Below, piece after piece: positions 53,136-62,186 of a stretch of DNA of 64,000 bases. The stretch comes from CALMEC01 sp963777565. GTDB lineage: Bacteria > Actinomycetota > Thermoleophilia > Miltoncostaeales > Miltoncostaeaceae. The translations under genes were made by a program, and so were the position numbers. Within the stretch, counting starts at the first letter, position 1; each line of letters begins with the position of its first letter. A model generated the notes under the pieces. That model made no database searches and was not told the DNA's origin. It saw nothing but the letters and a program-made list of their open reading frames with translations. The stretch spans positions 558,001 to 622,000 of the forward strand of contig CAVZQZ010000009.1 in NCBI GenBank assembly GCA_963777565.1. Direction: 5' to 3'.

Positions 53136-54231
53136 TCAGTGGCTCATCCCTGCCTTCGGCGCGTGCTCGGTGCGGAAGAGCCCGACCGCACCCTTCGCGA
53201 CGTTCGTGAAGTCGTGCGACACGAACGGGTACGTCCCCTCCTCGTCGAGGCGGAACTCGGCGACGGCACCCTGCGACGCGCTGAGGTTCAGCGTCTGGTT
53301 GCCGCGCGAGAGGTTCTCGGGGTGGATCCCGTCGATCCATGCCCGGTCGAAGATCGTCCCGACCACGTGGAACGCCGACCAGGTGTTCGGCCCGGCCGCG
53401 AGCACGAACGCCCGGATCCGCTCGCCCGCGGCGCACGATGATTGGGTTGTCCTTGTACTGGGCCGCGTAGCCGTTGAAGGCGACGACGTCCGGCGCGTTC
53501 GCCATCAGCTTCGCGTTGTCCGCGGTGGAGCCCGGCGTGGAACCGACGTAGAAGTCGCTCTGCACGAACGCGAGCTCTCGGTCGACCGGGGGGAGTCCTC
53601 CCCGGGCTCGACGATGATCATCCCGTACATCCCGTTCGCGATGTGGTGCACGACCGGGGCGGTGCCGCAGTGGTACATGAACACGCCCGGGGAGGTCGCG
53701 CGGAAGTCGAACGTGAAGCTCTCGCCCGGCAGGCACGTCGCGGAACGCCCGCGACGGGGCGATGCGCGCGGCGTGGAAGTCGATCGAATGCGGCATCTTG
53801 GTCCTGTTGCGGATCGTGACCTTCACGGTGTCGCCCACGCGGACCCGCAGCACCGGTCCGGGCACGCGGTCGCCGAACGTCCAGAGCGTGACGACCTTCC
53901 CCGGCGCGATCTCCGCCGTCTTCTCGGTCATGTCGAGCACGACGCGCTGTACCGCCGCGGGACGGTACGCCGGCGCCTCCGCCGAGTTCGTGTTCTTCAC
54001 AACCGGCGGCGACGTCTCGGCCGTCGCAGCCGGGCTTGCCGGCGGGGCCGCGATCGCGTGCTCGTGTGCGGCACCGGCCGGCGCGGCTTGCGCGACCGCA
54101 GTCGGTGCCTTCGGCGCCGCTCCGCCCCCGCTGAACGCCGGCACGGCGACCACCAGCGTCATCGCGGTGGCGGCGAAACCGAGCGCCCCCAGCGCGATCC
54201 CCCAACCGATTCCTCTGTGATTCGCGCTCAT
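53136..54231 (-). pseudogene. NirK/AniA-like two-domain multicopper oxidase, frameshifted
   Basis: This is a copper-nitrite-reductase-type protein. Signal or anchor: GIALGALGFAATAMTLVVAVPAF. A Pro/Ala-rich linker of about 70 residues follows, then cupredoxin domain 1 with the type-2 copper motif HSIDFHAARIAPS. After a shift it reads GVFMYHCGTAPVVHHIANGM, the type-1 copper Cys/His pattern of AniA. Domain 2 includes LAFVQSDFYVG, FNGYAAQYKD, AGPNTWSAFHVVGTIFDRAW and YPFVSHDFTNVAKGAVGLF. Shifts lie near 53725, 53600 and 53435. ATG 54231 has GGAGGGG upstream. With indels repaired it could reduce nitrite to NO or be a related oxidase. Confidence 0.78.
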
Positions 54232-54256
54232 CTCGATCCCCTCCAGTGCAACCCTC

Positions 54257-54294
54257 GTGGTATATTTCTCCACATCTATGGGTAATAACACCAC
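54257..54294. promoter_or_regulatory. AT-rich divergent promoter/operator region
   Basis: The gap between the NirK-like gene and its divergent regulator holds GTGG-N9-CCAC and a further CCAC, in locally AT-rich sequence (TATATTT, GTAATAACA). It is the likely shared promoter and regulator site. Inferred. Confidence 0.4.
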
Positions 54295-54324
54295 GGCATG
54301 TTTTTTACTGGAAGCGTGTGAGAA

Positions 54325-55032
54325 ATGATGTCCGGCCCCGGTCGTCCTGACGAACGTCCCGCGCGACCCCCGACGTCACCCGCGGAGGCGCTCGCCCAGC
54401 CGTCGCGGCGACGGATCGCGGAGGTCCTCTCCGGCTCGCCGCAGGGGCTCACGCCCTTCGAGATCGCCGAGGAGGTTGGCCTTCATCACAACGCGGTGCG
54501 GCGGCATCTCGACGTGCTGGCGCGGGCGGGCGTGGTGCGCTCGGAGCGCGAGGCCGCCGCGGGGCGGCCGGGCCGTCCGAGCCGTCGCTACCGTCTCGTC
54601 GCCACCGAGGGGCTCGCCGAGGCCGGCCACCGCGAGCTCGTGCGCCTGCTCGTCGAGTTGATCCGGCGGACCGGCGCGAGCGAGCAGGATGTGGAGGCGT
54701 TCGGCCGGGACGAAGGACGGCTGCTCGGGCATGGGCGTCGGGCCGACGCCGGTCTCGCCACGACGCTCGCCGGGCTCGGCTTCGCGCCCGACGACGTCAC
54801 CGAGGACGCCGCTCGGAAGCGCGGTGAGCTCGATCTGCGGCTCCGGCGCTGCCCGTTCGCCGAGGCCGTCCTCGCCGAGGGCGGTCATCTCGTGTGCGCA
54901 CTGCATCGGGGGCTCACGCTCGGGGTGCTCGACGCCGCCGAGCCGGACGCGCACCTCGCGGCGTTCGACGTCCGCGACCCGATCGCCGCCGGATGCCGTG
55001 TGCTCGTGCGCGGACTGCCGCCGCGCCCCTGA
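54325..55032 (+). CDS. Winged-helix regulator with C-terminal Cys/His motif (COG2345)
   Basis: This 235-residue protein has an ArsR-like winged helix at 20-85 (RRRIAEVLSGSPQGLTPFEIAEEVGLHHNAVRRHLDVLARAGVV). The C-terminal domain carries RCPFAEAV, LVCALHRG and AAGCRV, giving Cys-14-Cys and a third Cys 32 residues later plus a His. COG2345 includes SufR, an Fe-S regulator, so a redox or NO-sensitive cluster is possible here, though the spacing differs. ATG 54325 and 54328 are adjacent. It is divergent from the NirK-like gene, which it probably controls. Confidence 0.88.
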   Translation: MMSGPGRPDERPARPPTSPAEALAQPSRRRIAEVLSGSPQGLTPFEIAEEVGLHHNAVRRHLDVLARAGVVRSEREAAAGRPGRPSRRYRLVATEGLAEAGHRELVRLLVELIRRTGASEQDVEAFGRDEGRLLGHGRRADAGLATTLAGLGFAPDDVTEDAARKRGELDLRLRRCPFAEAVLAEGGHLVCALHRGLTLGVLDAAEPDAHLAAFDVRDPIAAGCRVLVRGLPPRP

Positions 55033-55035
55033 GGG

Positions 55036-55926
55036 TCAGTCCTTCGCCCGGAACGTCACCGCCCGGGACGCGCATTCGCGGATCACGCCGCCGGTCGCGT
55101 CGGTTTCGGTGAACGACGCGGTGATCGTGCCCTTGATGATCTGCCCCGATCGACGCGCGACGATCTTGTACGCGTAGGCGGTTGAGATGCCCGTCCCGGC
55201 CGGGTCGGGCTGGGGGGCGAAGCTGAACGTGCCGCCCCACCGGCCGAGCCTGTCGACCGGGAACGCCCGGATCTCATCCGGGACGTACGCCGTGGCCAAC
55301 GTGTCCGGCCGGGCCGCGAGACCGAGGGTGCACTTTCCGTCCCAGTCCCACCGGAGGCGAAGCACCCGCGTGCGCACCGGATTCATCGCCAGGACGATCG
55401 GGTTGCGCTGCGCGGTGAGCCCCGCGAAGACGTGACGCTCCGCGACGTTGAACTTCATCGGGCCGGAGTCGCAGGTGCGGATGATCGCACCGGTCTCGTC
55501 GCGGTCGGTCAGGACCGAACGCAGCGTCCCGATCATCCGCCCGCCGGAGCGCCGGCCCAGGACCTGGTGCTGGAACGTTCGCGTGATCCCGTTCACGACG
55601 GTCGGCCCGACCGTGAACGTGCGGTTCCATGCCCCGAGGCGGTTGATCGTGTACCCGCCGCGGTACTCGGTCCAGCTCGTGCGCGACTCGGTCGGCACGG
55701 TCGCCGCAGGACCGGGCGTGCATGGCGCATCCCACACCCACACCAGCTTCGTCACCCGGTTGCGTGCCGCGTCGACCTCGATCGTCACGACGTTCCGCTG
55801 CGGCGTCGTGTCTCCGGCGTAGACGACGCCGGCCGGAGGCGCGACCGCGGCCCGGGCGGAACCCGCGAGGACCGCGGTCACCGCAGCTGTGACCAGCACG
55901 AGGGGGATGCGACGACGAACGCTCAC
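55036..55926 (-). CDS. Secreted protein with two homologous repeats
   Basis: This 296-residue protein has a cleavable signal peptide (RRRIPLVLVTAAVTAVLAGSARAA) and no further membrane segment. Two halves of about 125 residues share the same order: a TPQRN/TAQRNPI-like start, VTKLVWVWDAPC against VLRLRWDWDGKC, a W-x-x-T-F strand, GRRSGGRMIGT against ARRSGQIIKGT, and a closing TCDSG against ECASR. Each half has two Cys that may form a disulfide. GTG 55926 follows AGGAGGCGCAG. The function is unknown; it ends 4 bp from the COG2345 regulator's stop on the opposite strand. Confidence 0.8.
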   Translation of the reverse strand: MSVRRRIPLVLVTAAVTAVLAGSARAAVAPPAGVVYAGDTTPQRNVVTIEVDAARNRVTKLVWVWDAPCTPGPAATVPTESRTSWTEYRGGYTINRLGAWNRTFTVGPTVVNGITRTFQHQVLGRRSGGRMIGTLRSVLTDRDETGAIIRTCDSGPMKFNVAERHVFAGLTAQRNPIVLAMNPVRTRVLRLRWDWDGKCTLGLAARPDTLATAYVPDEIRAFPVDRLGRWGGTFSFAPQPDPAGTGISTAYAYKIVARRSGQIIKGTITASFTETDATGGVIRECASRAVTFRAKD

Positions 55927-56031
55927 CTGCGCCTCCTGCGACGCTGGACAGGGCACGAGAAGAATGCCGGACCTCCCGTCACCTACATCATCGGGCCGGT
56001 TTCTCCTGGATCGGAGACGGCAGAGAACGAA

Positions 56032-56067
56032 CGCGGCCCCGCCCCCACGATCGGGGACGGGGCCGCG
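56032..56067 (-). terminator. Strong GC hairpin after the nitroreductase gene
   Basis: CGCGGCCCCG with facing CGGGGCCGCG, an almost perfect hairpin, 25 bp beyond the nitroreductase stop. Confidence 0.7.
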
Positions 56068-56091
56068 GAACCGCTCGAGTCCGGGAACGAA

Positions 56092-57102
56092 CTACGACAG
56101 GTACTTGCTTGTGTCGATGCCGTGCTCGGCCATGAGCTTCTCGAACGTCTCGCGCATCTCCTCCGGGTAGTCCGGAAGGCCACCCTCCGCGAGGACCTGC
56201 TCGGCGCGAGCCTTGATGTTCGGACCGAAGTCCCAGTCCTGGTCGTTCATGAGGCGGCGGACTTCCTTCTCCGGCCACGACACGACGCCCGGGTCACGGC
56301 TGAACTGCGCCGCGAGCTTGTCGATCTCCTCGATACGGCCGGCAATCGGCGCCTGCTCCTGGATCATGCCCTTGGACTCGAGCGCGGACTTGAGCGACGC
56401 GTCCATCGGGTACGGGTTGCCGTAGCTGTCCTTCGAGAAGAGCTTCTCGAACTTGATGCGCGGGCGCTGGCCGCCGGCCTTCCCGTCCTCGAGCGGGTAG
56501 CCGAGCACCATGCCCCACGTCATCTTGAGGTTCGGACCGAGGCCGAACGCCTTCTCGACACCGCCCGGCTTGCGGCCGAACGCGAGGAGGCAGGTGCCGA
56601 CGCCGAGCGCGGAGGCCGCGACGGTCGCCTGGCCGACGGCCTGGCCGGATTCGAAGCGCAGCAGCGTGTCGGTGCGCTCGACTGGGAAGCTCATCAGCCG
56701 CGGCACGGTCTGCGTCATCGTGAACTCGTAGTTCCAGCCGTGGTACTTGGTGAGCGCGCCGGAGAGGGCGAGGCTCGAAAGACCGTCGTTTGCACGGCCG
56801 TACCAGGCGTGGAGGTTGGTGAGCCAAAAGATCAGGTGCGAGGCCTGGTTGATCATCTGGACGTTGAAACCGGAGACGCACTCCTCGATCTCGTCCCAGA
56901 GGTCACACGTCTCCTTCTGGATGACGACTGCTTCAGTTGCATTGATGTTGCCCTGACACGACGCCATGCGAGCGGCCTGCAGGATCGTCTGGATCTTCCA
57001 CTCCTCGACCTTCCGGTCGGGGTCGTAGTACCGGATGGTCCGACGATCTCCGATCGCCTGGAGAACGGAAACGTCAGGAATTTCGGTTGCAGATACGGAC
57101 AT
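56092..57102 (-). CDS. Nitroreductase-family flavoprotein with C-terminal extension
   Basis: This 336-residue protein has a nitroreductase fold at residues 12-225: the FMN-binding DRRTIRYYDPDRKVEEWKIQTIL with AARMASCQGN, RFESGQAVGQATVAASALGVGTC and MTWGMVLGYPLED. About 100 additional residues follow (EEIDKLAAQFSRDPGVV, MNDQDWDFGPNIKARAEQVL), longer than NfsA/NfsB-type enzymes. They use NAD(P)H and FMN; the substrate is unknown. Codon use is less GC-extreme at its 5' end than in its neighbours. A strong terminator follows. Confidence 0.88.
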   Translation of the reverse strand: MSVSATEIPDVSVLQAIGDRRTIRYYDPDRKVEEWKIQTILQAARMASCQGNINATEAVVIQKETCDLWDEIEECVSGFNVQMINQASHLIFWLTNLHAWYGRANDGLSSLALSGALTKYHGWNYEFTMTQTVPRLMSFPVERTDTLLRFESGQAVGQATVAASALGVGTCLLAFGRKPGGVEKAFGLGPNLKMTWGMVLGYPLEDGKAGGQRPRIKFEKLFSKDSYGNPYPMDASLKSALESKGMIQEQAPIAGRIEEIDKLAAQFSRDPGVVSWPEKEVRRLMNDQDWDFGPNIKARAEQVLAEGGLPDYPEEMRETFEKLMAEHGIDTSKYLS

Positions 57103-57389
57103 TGGGCCCCCTGGTCGGCGTCAGTCGCGGTCACGAAACGTGAATCTGGCCTGGGCGCGGCGAGCGCCCGCCGCGGGCAATCTACTGGACCGGCGGCGGC
57201 TTGGCGATAGGGCCAGCACAAGAATCCGCGCGGCGTTTCGCATGGCGAACGGGTCGTGGCGCGGGTCGCCGGGGGACGATCGACAACGGGTGATTTACGA
57301 GTTCCGCTTTTCCCGGTGACGCCAGGTCCGCGCCATCGGGGTCGAACGGGGGTTTGCGCCGTGCCCCCCGATGGCTATTGTCCCGCCCC

Positions 57390-57752
57390 ATGCCCAAACT
57401 GCTCTTCATCACATTCCCCACCGAGGTCGTCCTCAACAAAGAGGGCGCCGTCCGCTTCCCCGGGAGCGACGCCGCCGTCGAGGAGCTGACCGCCGCCGGG
57501 TGGGACGTCACCGTCTGTTCGCCGGACTGGCCCGAGCCGCTTCACGTGGCCGCGGAGCTCAAGCCCGACGCGGCCCTCGTGTCTTGCTACAAGCGCGTTC
57601 CCCGGTCCCGTGACGCGGCCTCGATGCTCGCCCGGATGGGCGACGGCGTGCCGGTCTACACCGTCGGCGTGCTTCAGAAGGACGAGGCGTTCCGCACCAT
57701 GGCCCCCGACGTCACGCTGCTCCGCAACATCGGCGAGTTGCCGCTCCCCTAG
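57390..57752 (+). CDS. Hypothetical protein
   Basis: This 120-residue soluble protein (MPKLLFITFPTEVVLNKEGA, AAGWDVTVCSPDWPEPLHVA, DAALVSCYKRVPRSRDAA, GVPVYTVGVLQKDEAFRTM) has an alternating strand/helix pattern like a small Rossmann-type fold. No motif names a function. It lies 287 bp from the divergent nitroreductase gene and 141 bp before leucine dehydrogenase. Confidence 0.7.
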   Translation: MPKLLFITFPTEVVLNKEGAVRFPGSDAAVEELTAAGWDVTVCSPDWPEPLHVAAELKPDAALVSCYKRVPRSRDAASMLARMGDGVPVYTVGVLQKDEAFRTMAPDVTLLRNIGELPLP

Positions 57753-57893
57753 CCGGTCCGGAGCGCGTCGGCCAGGCCGGCGGGATCCGCGTCGGGCACC
57801 CGGGTTCCGCCGCTAGTGTGGCGGAATCCGTTTGCCTGCCGCCACATCGCCCCCGGCGCCGGTCGCTGACGTCACACCGCCCGGAGCCGGAGG

Positions 57894-58942
57894 GTGAGGA
57901 TCGTCGACACGGCCGTCGGGCCGTACGAACGCGTCGTCTGGGCGCATGATCCCGACAGCGGGCTGCAGGCGATCGTGGCCGTGCACTCGACGGCGCTCGG
58001 CCCCGCCGTCGGCGGGTGCCGGTTCTTCCCCTACCCCGACCAGGCGACGGCCACGCTCGACGCGCTTCGGCTCGCCGAGGGCATGACGCTCAAGTCGGCG
58101 GCCGCCGGCCTCGATCTGGGCGGGGGAAAGCCGTGATCATCGGCGACCCGGCCACGGCGAAGACGCCGGAGCTCCTCGCTGCGTTCGCGCACGTGCTCGA
58201 CCTGTTCGAGGGCCGGTACTACACGGCGGAGGACGTGGGGACGTCCACCGCCGACATGGACGCGCTGCGGTCGCTCACCCCGTACGCCCTCGGGGTGAGC
58301 ACCGACCGCGGCGGGTCCGGCGACCCGTCGCCGTACACCAGCCGGGGGGTGTTCGCGGCGATGCGGGCAGGTTGGGAGGCCTCGGGCGGGGCGGCGTCGC
58401 TGTCTGGGGCACGGGTGCTGGTGCAGGGGGCCGGCAAGGTCGGAGCCGACGTCGCCCGGCTCGCCGCGGCCGACGGAGCCGAGGTCGCGGTCGCCGACAT
58501 CGCCGCCGACCGGGCCGCCCACGTGGCGGCCGAGATCGACGGGAGCACGGTGGCGGCTGACCGGGCCCTCGCCACCGAGTGCGACATCCTCTCCCCCTGC
58601 GCCCTCGGCGGTGTGATCAACGACGAGACCGTGCCGAGCCTGCGTTGCCGGATGATCTGCGGTGCGGCGAACAACCAGCTCGAGAACGACGACGCGAGCG
58701 CACTGCTGCAGGCCCGAGGCATCGATTACGTCCCGGACTTCATCGCCAACGCCGGCGGGATCATCGCCATCGCCGAGGAGCGCAACGGGTTCGACCGGGC
58801 GCGCGCGATGGCGCTGGCCGACGGGATCGGCGACGTCGTACGGACCATCGTGGGGCAGGCGCGCACCGAGGGCCGCAGCGCGCTGTCTGTCGCCCGGCGA
58901 CGCGCCGCCCAACGGCTCGCGGCGGCCGCACCGGCGGCATGA
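57894..58942 (+). pseudogene. Leucine/valine/phenylalanine dehydrogenase, one frameshift
   Basis: This is a branched-chain amino acid dehydrogenase catalysing NAD-linked oxidative deamination. The first 80 residues (LGPAVGGCRFFPY, EGMTLKSAAAGLDLGGGKP) hit a TGA. In the next frame the protein continues at GGGKAVIIGDPATAKTPELLAAF, then YYTAEDVGTSTADMD, the NAD site VQGAGKVGADVARLAAADGA and PDFIANAGGIIAIAEE. The catalytic Lys in GGGK is at the join. One G is missing or extra in GGGCGGGGGAAAG near 58120, a homopolymer, so a sequencing indel is likely. Its stop overlaps the next start (ATGA). Repaired length is about 350 residues, normal. Confidence 0.88.
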
Positions 58943-60834
58943 GCCCGGACAGCACGACCGACCCGCGGGGGTGGCGCGTCGCCCTGGTCGGCCCGACCCA
59001 CCCCGCCCCGGGCGGCATCGTCCACTTCACCGCGGGCCTCGCCGCGGCGCTCGCCGAGCGGGGCGACACGCTGGTGGTCGGCTGGAGCCGGCGGTTCCCC
59101 GCCCGGCTCTACCCCGGCACCATCGCCGACGAGGTGTCGGAGACCGCCGTCACCGCGCCCGGGGAGCCGATCCTCGACCTGCTCGACCCGCGCACCTGGC
59201 GACGGGCGGCACGGCGCATCACCGACTTCCAGCCCGACGTGGTCGTGCTGCAGTGGTGGCACGCGATCCATGCGCCCGTCGTCATCGCCCTCCAGCGGAC
59301 GCTGCGCCGGGCCGGGATCCCGGTCGTGGTGGTGTGCCACAACATCGAGCCCCACGAAACCAACCGGCTCTGGCGGTCGCTTACGCGCCGCGCCCTCGGC
59401 GGCGCAGGGGCGATCATCGTCCACGCAGCGGCGCTGCGTCCCCAGGCGGAGCGGACGGCCCCGGGAGTGCCCGTCGTCGACGGGTTCCTGCCGGTCTTCG
59501 CGAACGTCGCCGCCGCCACCGGCCCGGCCGGCCCGGACGAGGTCGCCGCGCTGCGCCGGGGCGTCGGAGCAGGGGCCTGTCGGCTGCTCCTCACCTTTGG
59601 CTACGTGCGCCCGTACAAGGGCGTCGAGGATGCGATCGCAGCCATGGCGCACCTCCGGGCGCCCGCGGTGCTGCTCGTGGCCGGCGAGTGCTGGGAATCG
59701 CCCGACCGGTACCGGGACGCGGCCGTGGCCGCCGGGGTCGCCGACCGCGTCGTGCTCGACTTCCGCTACGTCCCCAACGACGAGATTCCGGCGATGTTCA
59801 CCGCCGCCGATGCGGTGGTGCTGCCCTACCGCACCGCGACGCAGTCGGCCGTCGCCGCCCTGGCCTTCGCGTTCGACCGGCCGGTGGTCGCCACCCGCGC
59901 CGGCGGGCTGGCCGAGCTCGTCGAGGACGGCGTGACCGGCGCGCTCGCCCCGCCGTCCGATCCGGGGGCGCTGGCCGCCGCGATCGATCGGGTGCTCGCC
60001 GACACCCGCGACTGGGGCGCCGCGATCGCCGACGTTCGGGCGCGGCGCTCGTGGGCCCGCTATGTCGACCTGATCGACCGGGCGGCCGCGGTCGCGAGGA
60101 CCCCCCGGCGCGATGCGACGACCCATGCGGTGCTGGACGTCCCGTCCCGCCGCGCGAAGGCGGCGAAGCTCATCGCGGTGATCGAGCGTACCCGCCCCCT
60201 GCGTGGCGCCAGGCTGCTCGACATCGGGACCGGCAGCGGGACCATCGCGGCCGAGCTCACCGCGGCCACCGGGCCGGACGGATGGGTCACCAGCGTCGAC
60301 GTCACGGACGTGCGCGTCGCGCACGACGGCTACGAGTTCGTGCGGTTCGACGGTGAGCGACTCCCGTTCGACGACGCCTGGTTCGACGTCGTCGTCTCGA
60401 ACCACGTGATCGAGCACGTCGGCGACCGCGAGTCCCAGCGGCGACACCTGCGTGAGATCGCCCGGGTGCTCGTGGATGGTGGGACCGTGTACGTCGCGGT
60501 GCCGCACCGATGGCAGCTCGTCGAGAACCACTACCGCCTCCCGCTGCTCGGCTGGCTGCCTCGACGAGCAGCGGACGCCTACATGCGGGCGACGCGACGA
60601 GGGGAGCGCTACGACTGCAGGCCACTCGGTCGCCGCGAGCTCCTCACCCTCCTGACCGACACCGGGTTCGACGCCCACGACGCCACCGAGGATCTGGTGG
60701 ACGTCACCGCGGAGCAGCGCGCGGGGGCCGCCGGGCGCGCCCTGGCCGCCGCTCCGTGGCTTCGGGTCGCGTTGCGCGGCCCGCTCCTGCCGACCATCGT
60801 CGCCGTCGGCCGGCGCGAACGGCGCGTCGGCTAG
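58939..60834 (+). CDS. Glycosyltransferase (GT4) - SAM methyltransferase fusion
   Basis: This 631-residue bifunctional protein has a GT4-like glycosyltransferase at residues 12-385 (GPTHPAPGGIVHFTAGLAAAL, VVVCHNIEPHE, LLLTFGYVRPYKGVEDAIAAM, the donor-site stretch YRTATQSAVAALAFAFDRPVVAT). A class I methyltransferase runs from about 400 to the end (ARLLDIGTGSGTIAAELTAAT, FDVVVSNHVIEHV, VARVL-like IARVLVDGGTVYVAVPHRW). The middle junction RDATTHAVLDVPSRRAKAAKL belongs to neither. It overlaps the leucine dehydrogenase stop. Glycan or natural-product tailoring is likely; the substrate is unknown. Confidence 0.9.
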   Translation: MSPDSTTDPRGWRVALVGPTHPAPGGIVHFTAGLAAALAERGDTLVVGWSRRFPARLYPGTIADEVSETAVTAPGEPILDLLDPRTWRRAARRITDFQPDVVVLQWWHAIHAPVVIALQRTLRRAGIPVVVVCHNIEPHETNRLWRSLTRRALGGAGAIIVHAAALRPQAERTAPGVPVVDGFLPVFANVAAATGPAGPDEVAALRRGVGAGACRLLLTFGYVRPYKGVEDAIAAMAHLRAPAVLLVAGECWESPDRYRDAAVAAGVADRVVLDFRYVPNDEIPAMFTAADAVVLPYRTATQSAVAALAFAFDRPVVATRAGGLAELVEDGVTGALAPPSDPGALAAAIDRVLADTRDWGAAIADVRARRSWARYVDLIDRAAAVARTPRRDATTHAVLDVPSRRAKAAKLIAVIERTRPLRGARLLDIGTGSGTIAAELTAATGPDGWVTSVDVTDVRVAHDGYEFVRFDGERLPFDDAWFDVVVSNHVIEHVGDRESQRRHLREIARVLVDGGTVYVAVPHRWQLVENHYRLPLLGWLPRRAADAYMRATRRGERYDCRPLGRRELLTLLTDTGFDAHDATEDLVDVTAEQRAGAAGRALAAAPWLRVALRGPLLPTIVAVGRRERRVG

Positions 60835-61691
60835 CCAAGGAGCCGGCGGCGGCGCTTGGGCGGGAAGACGCCTGCGAGATCGACGTTCTCGAAGCCCTCG
60901 GGCGCCTCGCCGTCGACCGCGAAGCGGTAGAGCGCGACGCGGAACACATTCGTGAGCGCCGACATCACCACGGCGACGAGCAGGCACCACGCCACGCCGA
61001 TCACGATCGCCGCGATGATCATCTCCGGCTGTCCGCCCCCCGCGACGAGGAGCAGCAACGGAACCACCGGTAGCACGGCGAGGAACCCGACCAGGGACAG
61101 CCCGATCTCACCGGAGACCGACTCGCCCCACGTGCGGACGAACAGATCCTTCGACCGGGTGATCGCCTCGCGCACGCCGACGCCCTCCAGCACCAGCACC
61201 GGCAGCACCAGGTAGGTGACGAGCGCCCATGCCAGGCCGAGCAGGCCGGCGACGATCTTCCCGGCGATCCCGCCGCGTTCCTCGATCGCCTTGAGCACGG
61301 TCGAGACCACCACAGAGATCAGCGCCCACGGCGCGATCGCGCGGGCGTGCTGCCGCGCGTCGGCGAGCGCGCTTCGCAACGTCGGGTCGCCCCCGCTCAT
61401 CCGCTCGTCGGCGGCGCACACGATGGCGACGTTGAAGAAGATCGCGATGTACGAGAGGGCGTATGCGCCGATGGCGATGAGCATCCACTCGAACGCCGTC
61501 GGCGACGTGAGCGGCCCGCCGTCGCGAACCACGTCGAGCTGGTCGCCGAACACCCCGAAGAAGATCAGCCCGAACACGCCGAGGCTCGCCAGACCCGACA
61601 TGACCGGCAGGAGCAGAAGCTCACGGTCGGCCCGCACGACGTCCCACGACGCCCGCACGAGCCCCAACCCGTTCCTGATCCGTTCCATCAT
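60831..61691 (-). CDS. DUF6159 integral membrane protein
   Basis: This 286-residue membrane protein has the family start RIRNGLGLVRASWDVVRADRELLLLP and SYIAIFFNVAIVCAADERMSGG. About six helices are present, and the C-terminus VFRVALYRFAVDGEAPEGFENVDL is typical of DUF6159. GGAGG lies eight bases before ATG 61691. It converges on the glycosyltransferase fusion with a 4-bp stop overlap (CTAG). The function is unknown. Confidence 0.9.
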   Translation of the reverse strand: MMERIRNGLGLVRASWDVVRADRELLLLPVMSGLASLGVFGLIFFGVFGDQLDVVRDGGPLTSPTAFEWMLIAIGAYALSYIAIFFNVAIVCAADERMSGGDPTLRSALADARQHARAIAPWALISVVVSTVLKAIEERGGIAGKIVAGLLGLAWALVTYLVLPVLVLEGVGVREAITRSKDLFVRTWGESVSGEIGLSLVGFLAVLPVVPLLLLVAGGGQPEMIIAAIVIGVAWCLLVAVVMSALTNVFRVALYRFAVDGEAPEGFENVDLAGVFPPKRRRRLLG

Positions 61692-61784
61692 CCGACACGC
61701 CTCCGTGCACAGCCGGCCCGACCGGCCGTCTGATTCACTATCGGCATCGCCGCCGCCAAGGACAACACGCCCACCGCGACGCCG

Positions 61785-62186
61785 GTGCCGAAGATCAGCT
61801 ACACGCTGTCGATGCTGGTGATGCCGGCCAACACGAACTCGCTGGGTGTGATGCACGGCGGCTGGATGATGTCGTGGATGGACATGGCCGCATGGGTCGT
61901 GGCGGCGCGGGCGGTGGAGCCCGACCAGTCGGTGTTCTTCAAGGCCGCCGCCGACATCGTCTGGACGGGGCCGATCAGGGACGGCGAGGTGTGCAACGTC
62001 ACGGCGACCCTCGTCGCGGTGGGACGCACGTCGCTCACCGTCGCGCTGGCGGCAACTGCGGAGGACCCCACCAAGAAGGCGACCCGGGCGATCTGCAGCG
62101 CCACCTTCACCATGGTCACCGGCGCAGATGGCGTCGCCGAGCCGGTCCGCCTCGCACCCCCACGAGGGCGGACGCGCCGGAAGTGA
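61785..62186 (+). CDS. Acyl-CoA thioesterase (hotdog fold, YciA-like)
   Basis: This 133-residue hotdog-fold protein has SMLVMPANTNSLGVMHGGWMMSWMDMAAWVVAAR, which is the N/H/GG active-site helix of the acyl-CoA hydrolase family. IVWTGPIRDGEVCNVTATLV follows. Such enzymes hydrolyse acyl-CoA to free acid and CoA. GTG 61785 is the start; no in-frame ATG precedes it. It stands alone between two minus-strand genes. Confidence 0.88.
   Translation: MPKISYTLSMLVMPANTNSLGVMHGGWMMSWMDMAAWVVAARAVEPDQSVFFKAAADIVWTGPIRDGEVCNVTATLVAVGRTSLTVALAATAEDPTKKATRAICSATFTMVTGADGVAEPVRLAPPRGRTRRK

Noticed and set aside
58726..60990. Minus-strand open frame of 754 codons
   Set aside because: It is a shadow of the glycosyltransferase-methyltransferase fusion; no motif and His/Arg/Gly-rich.
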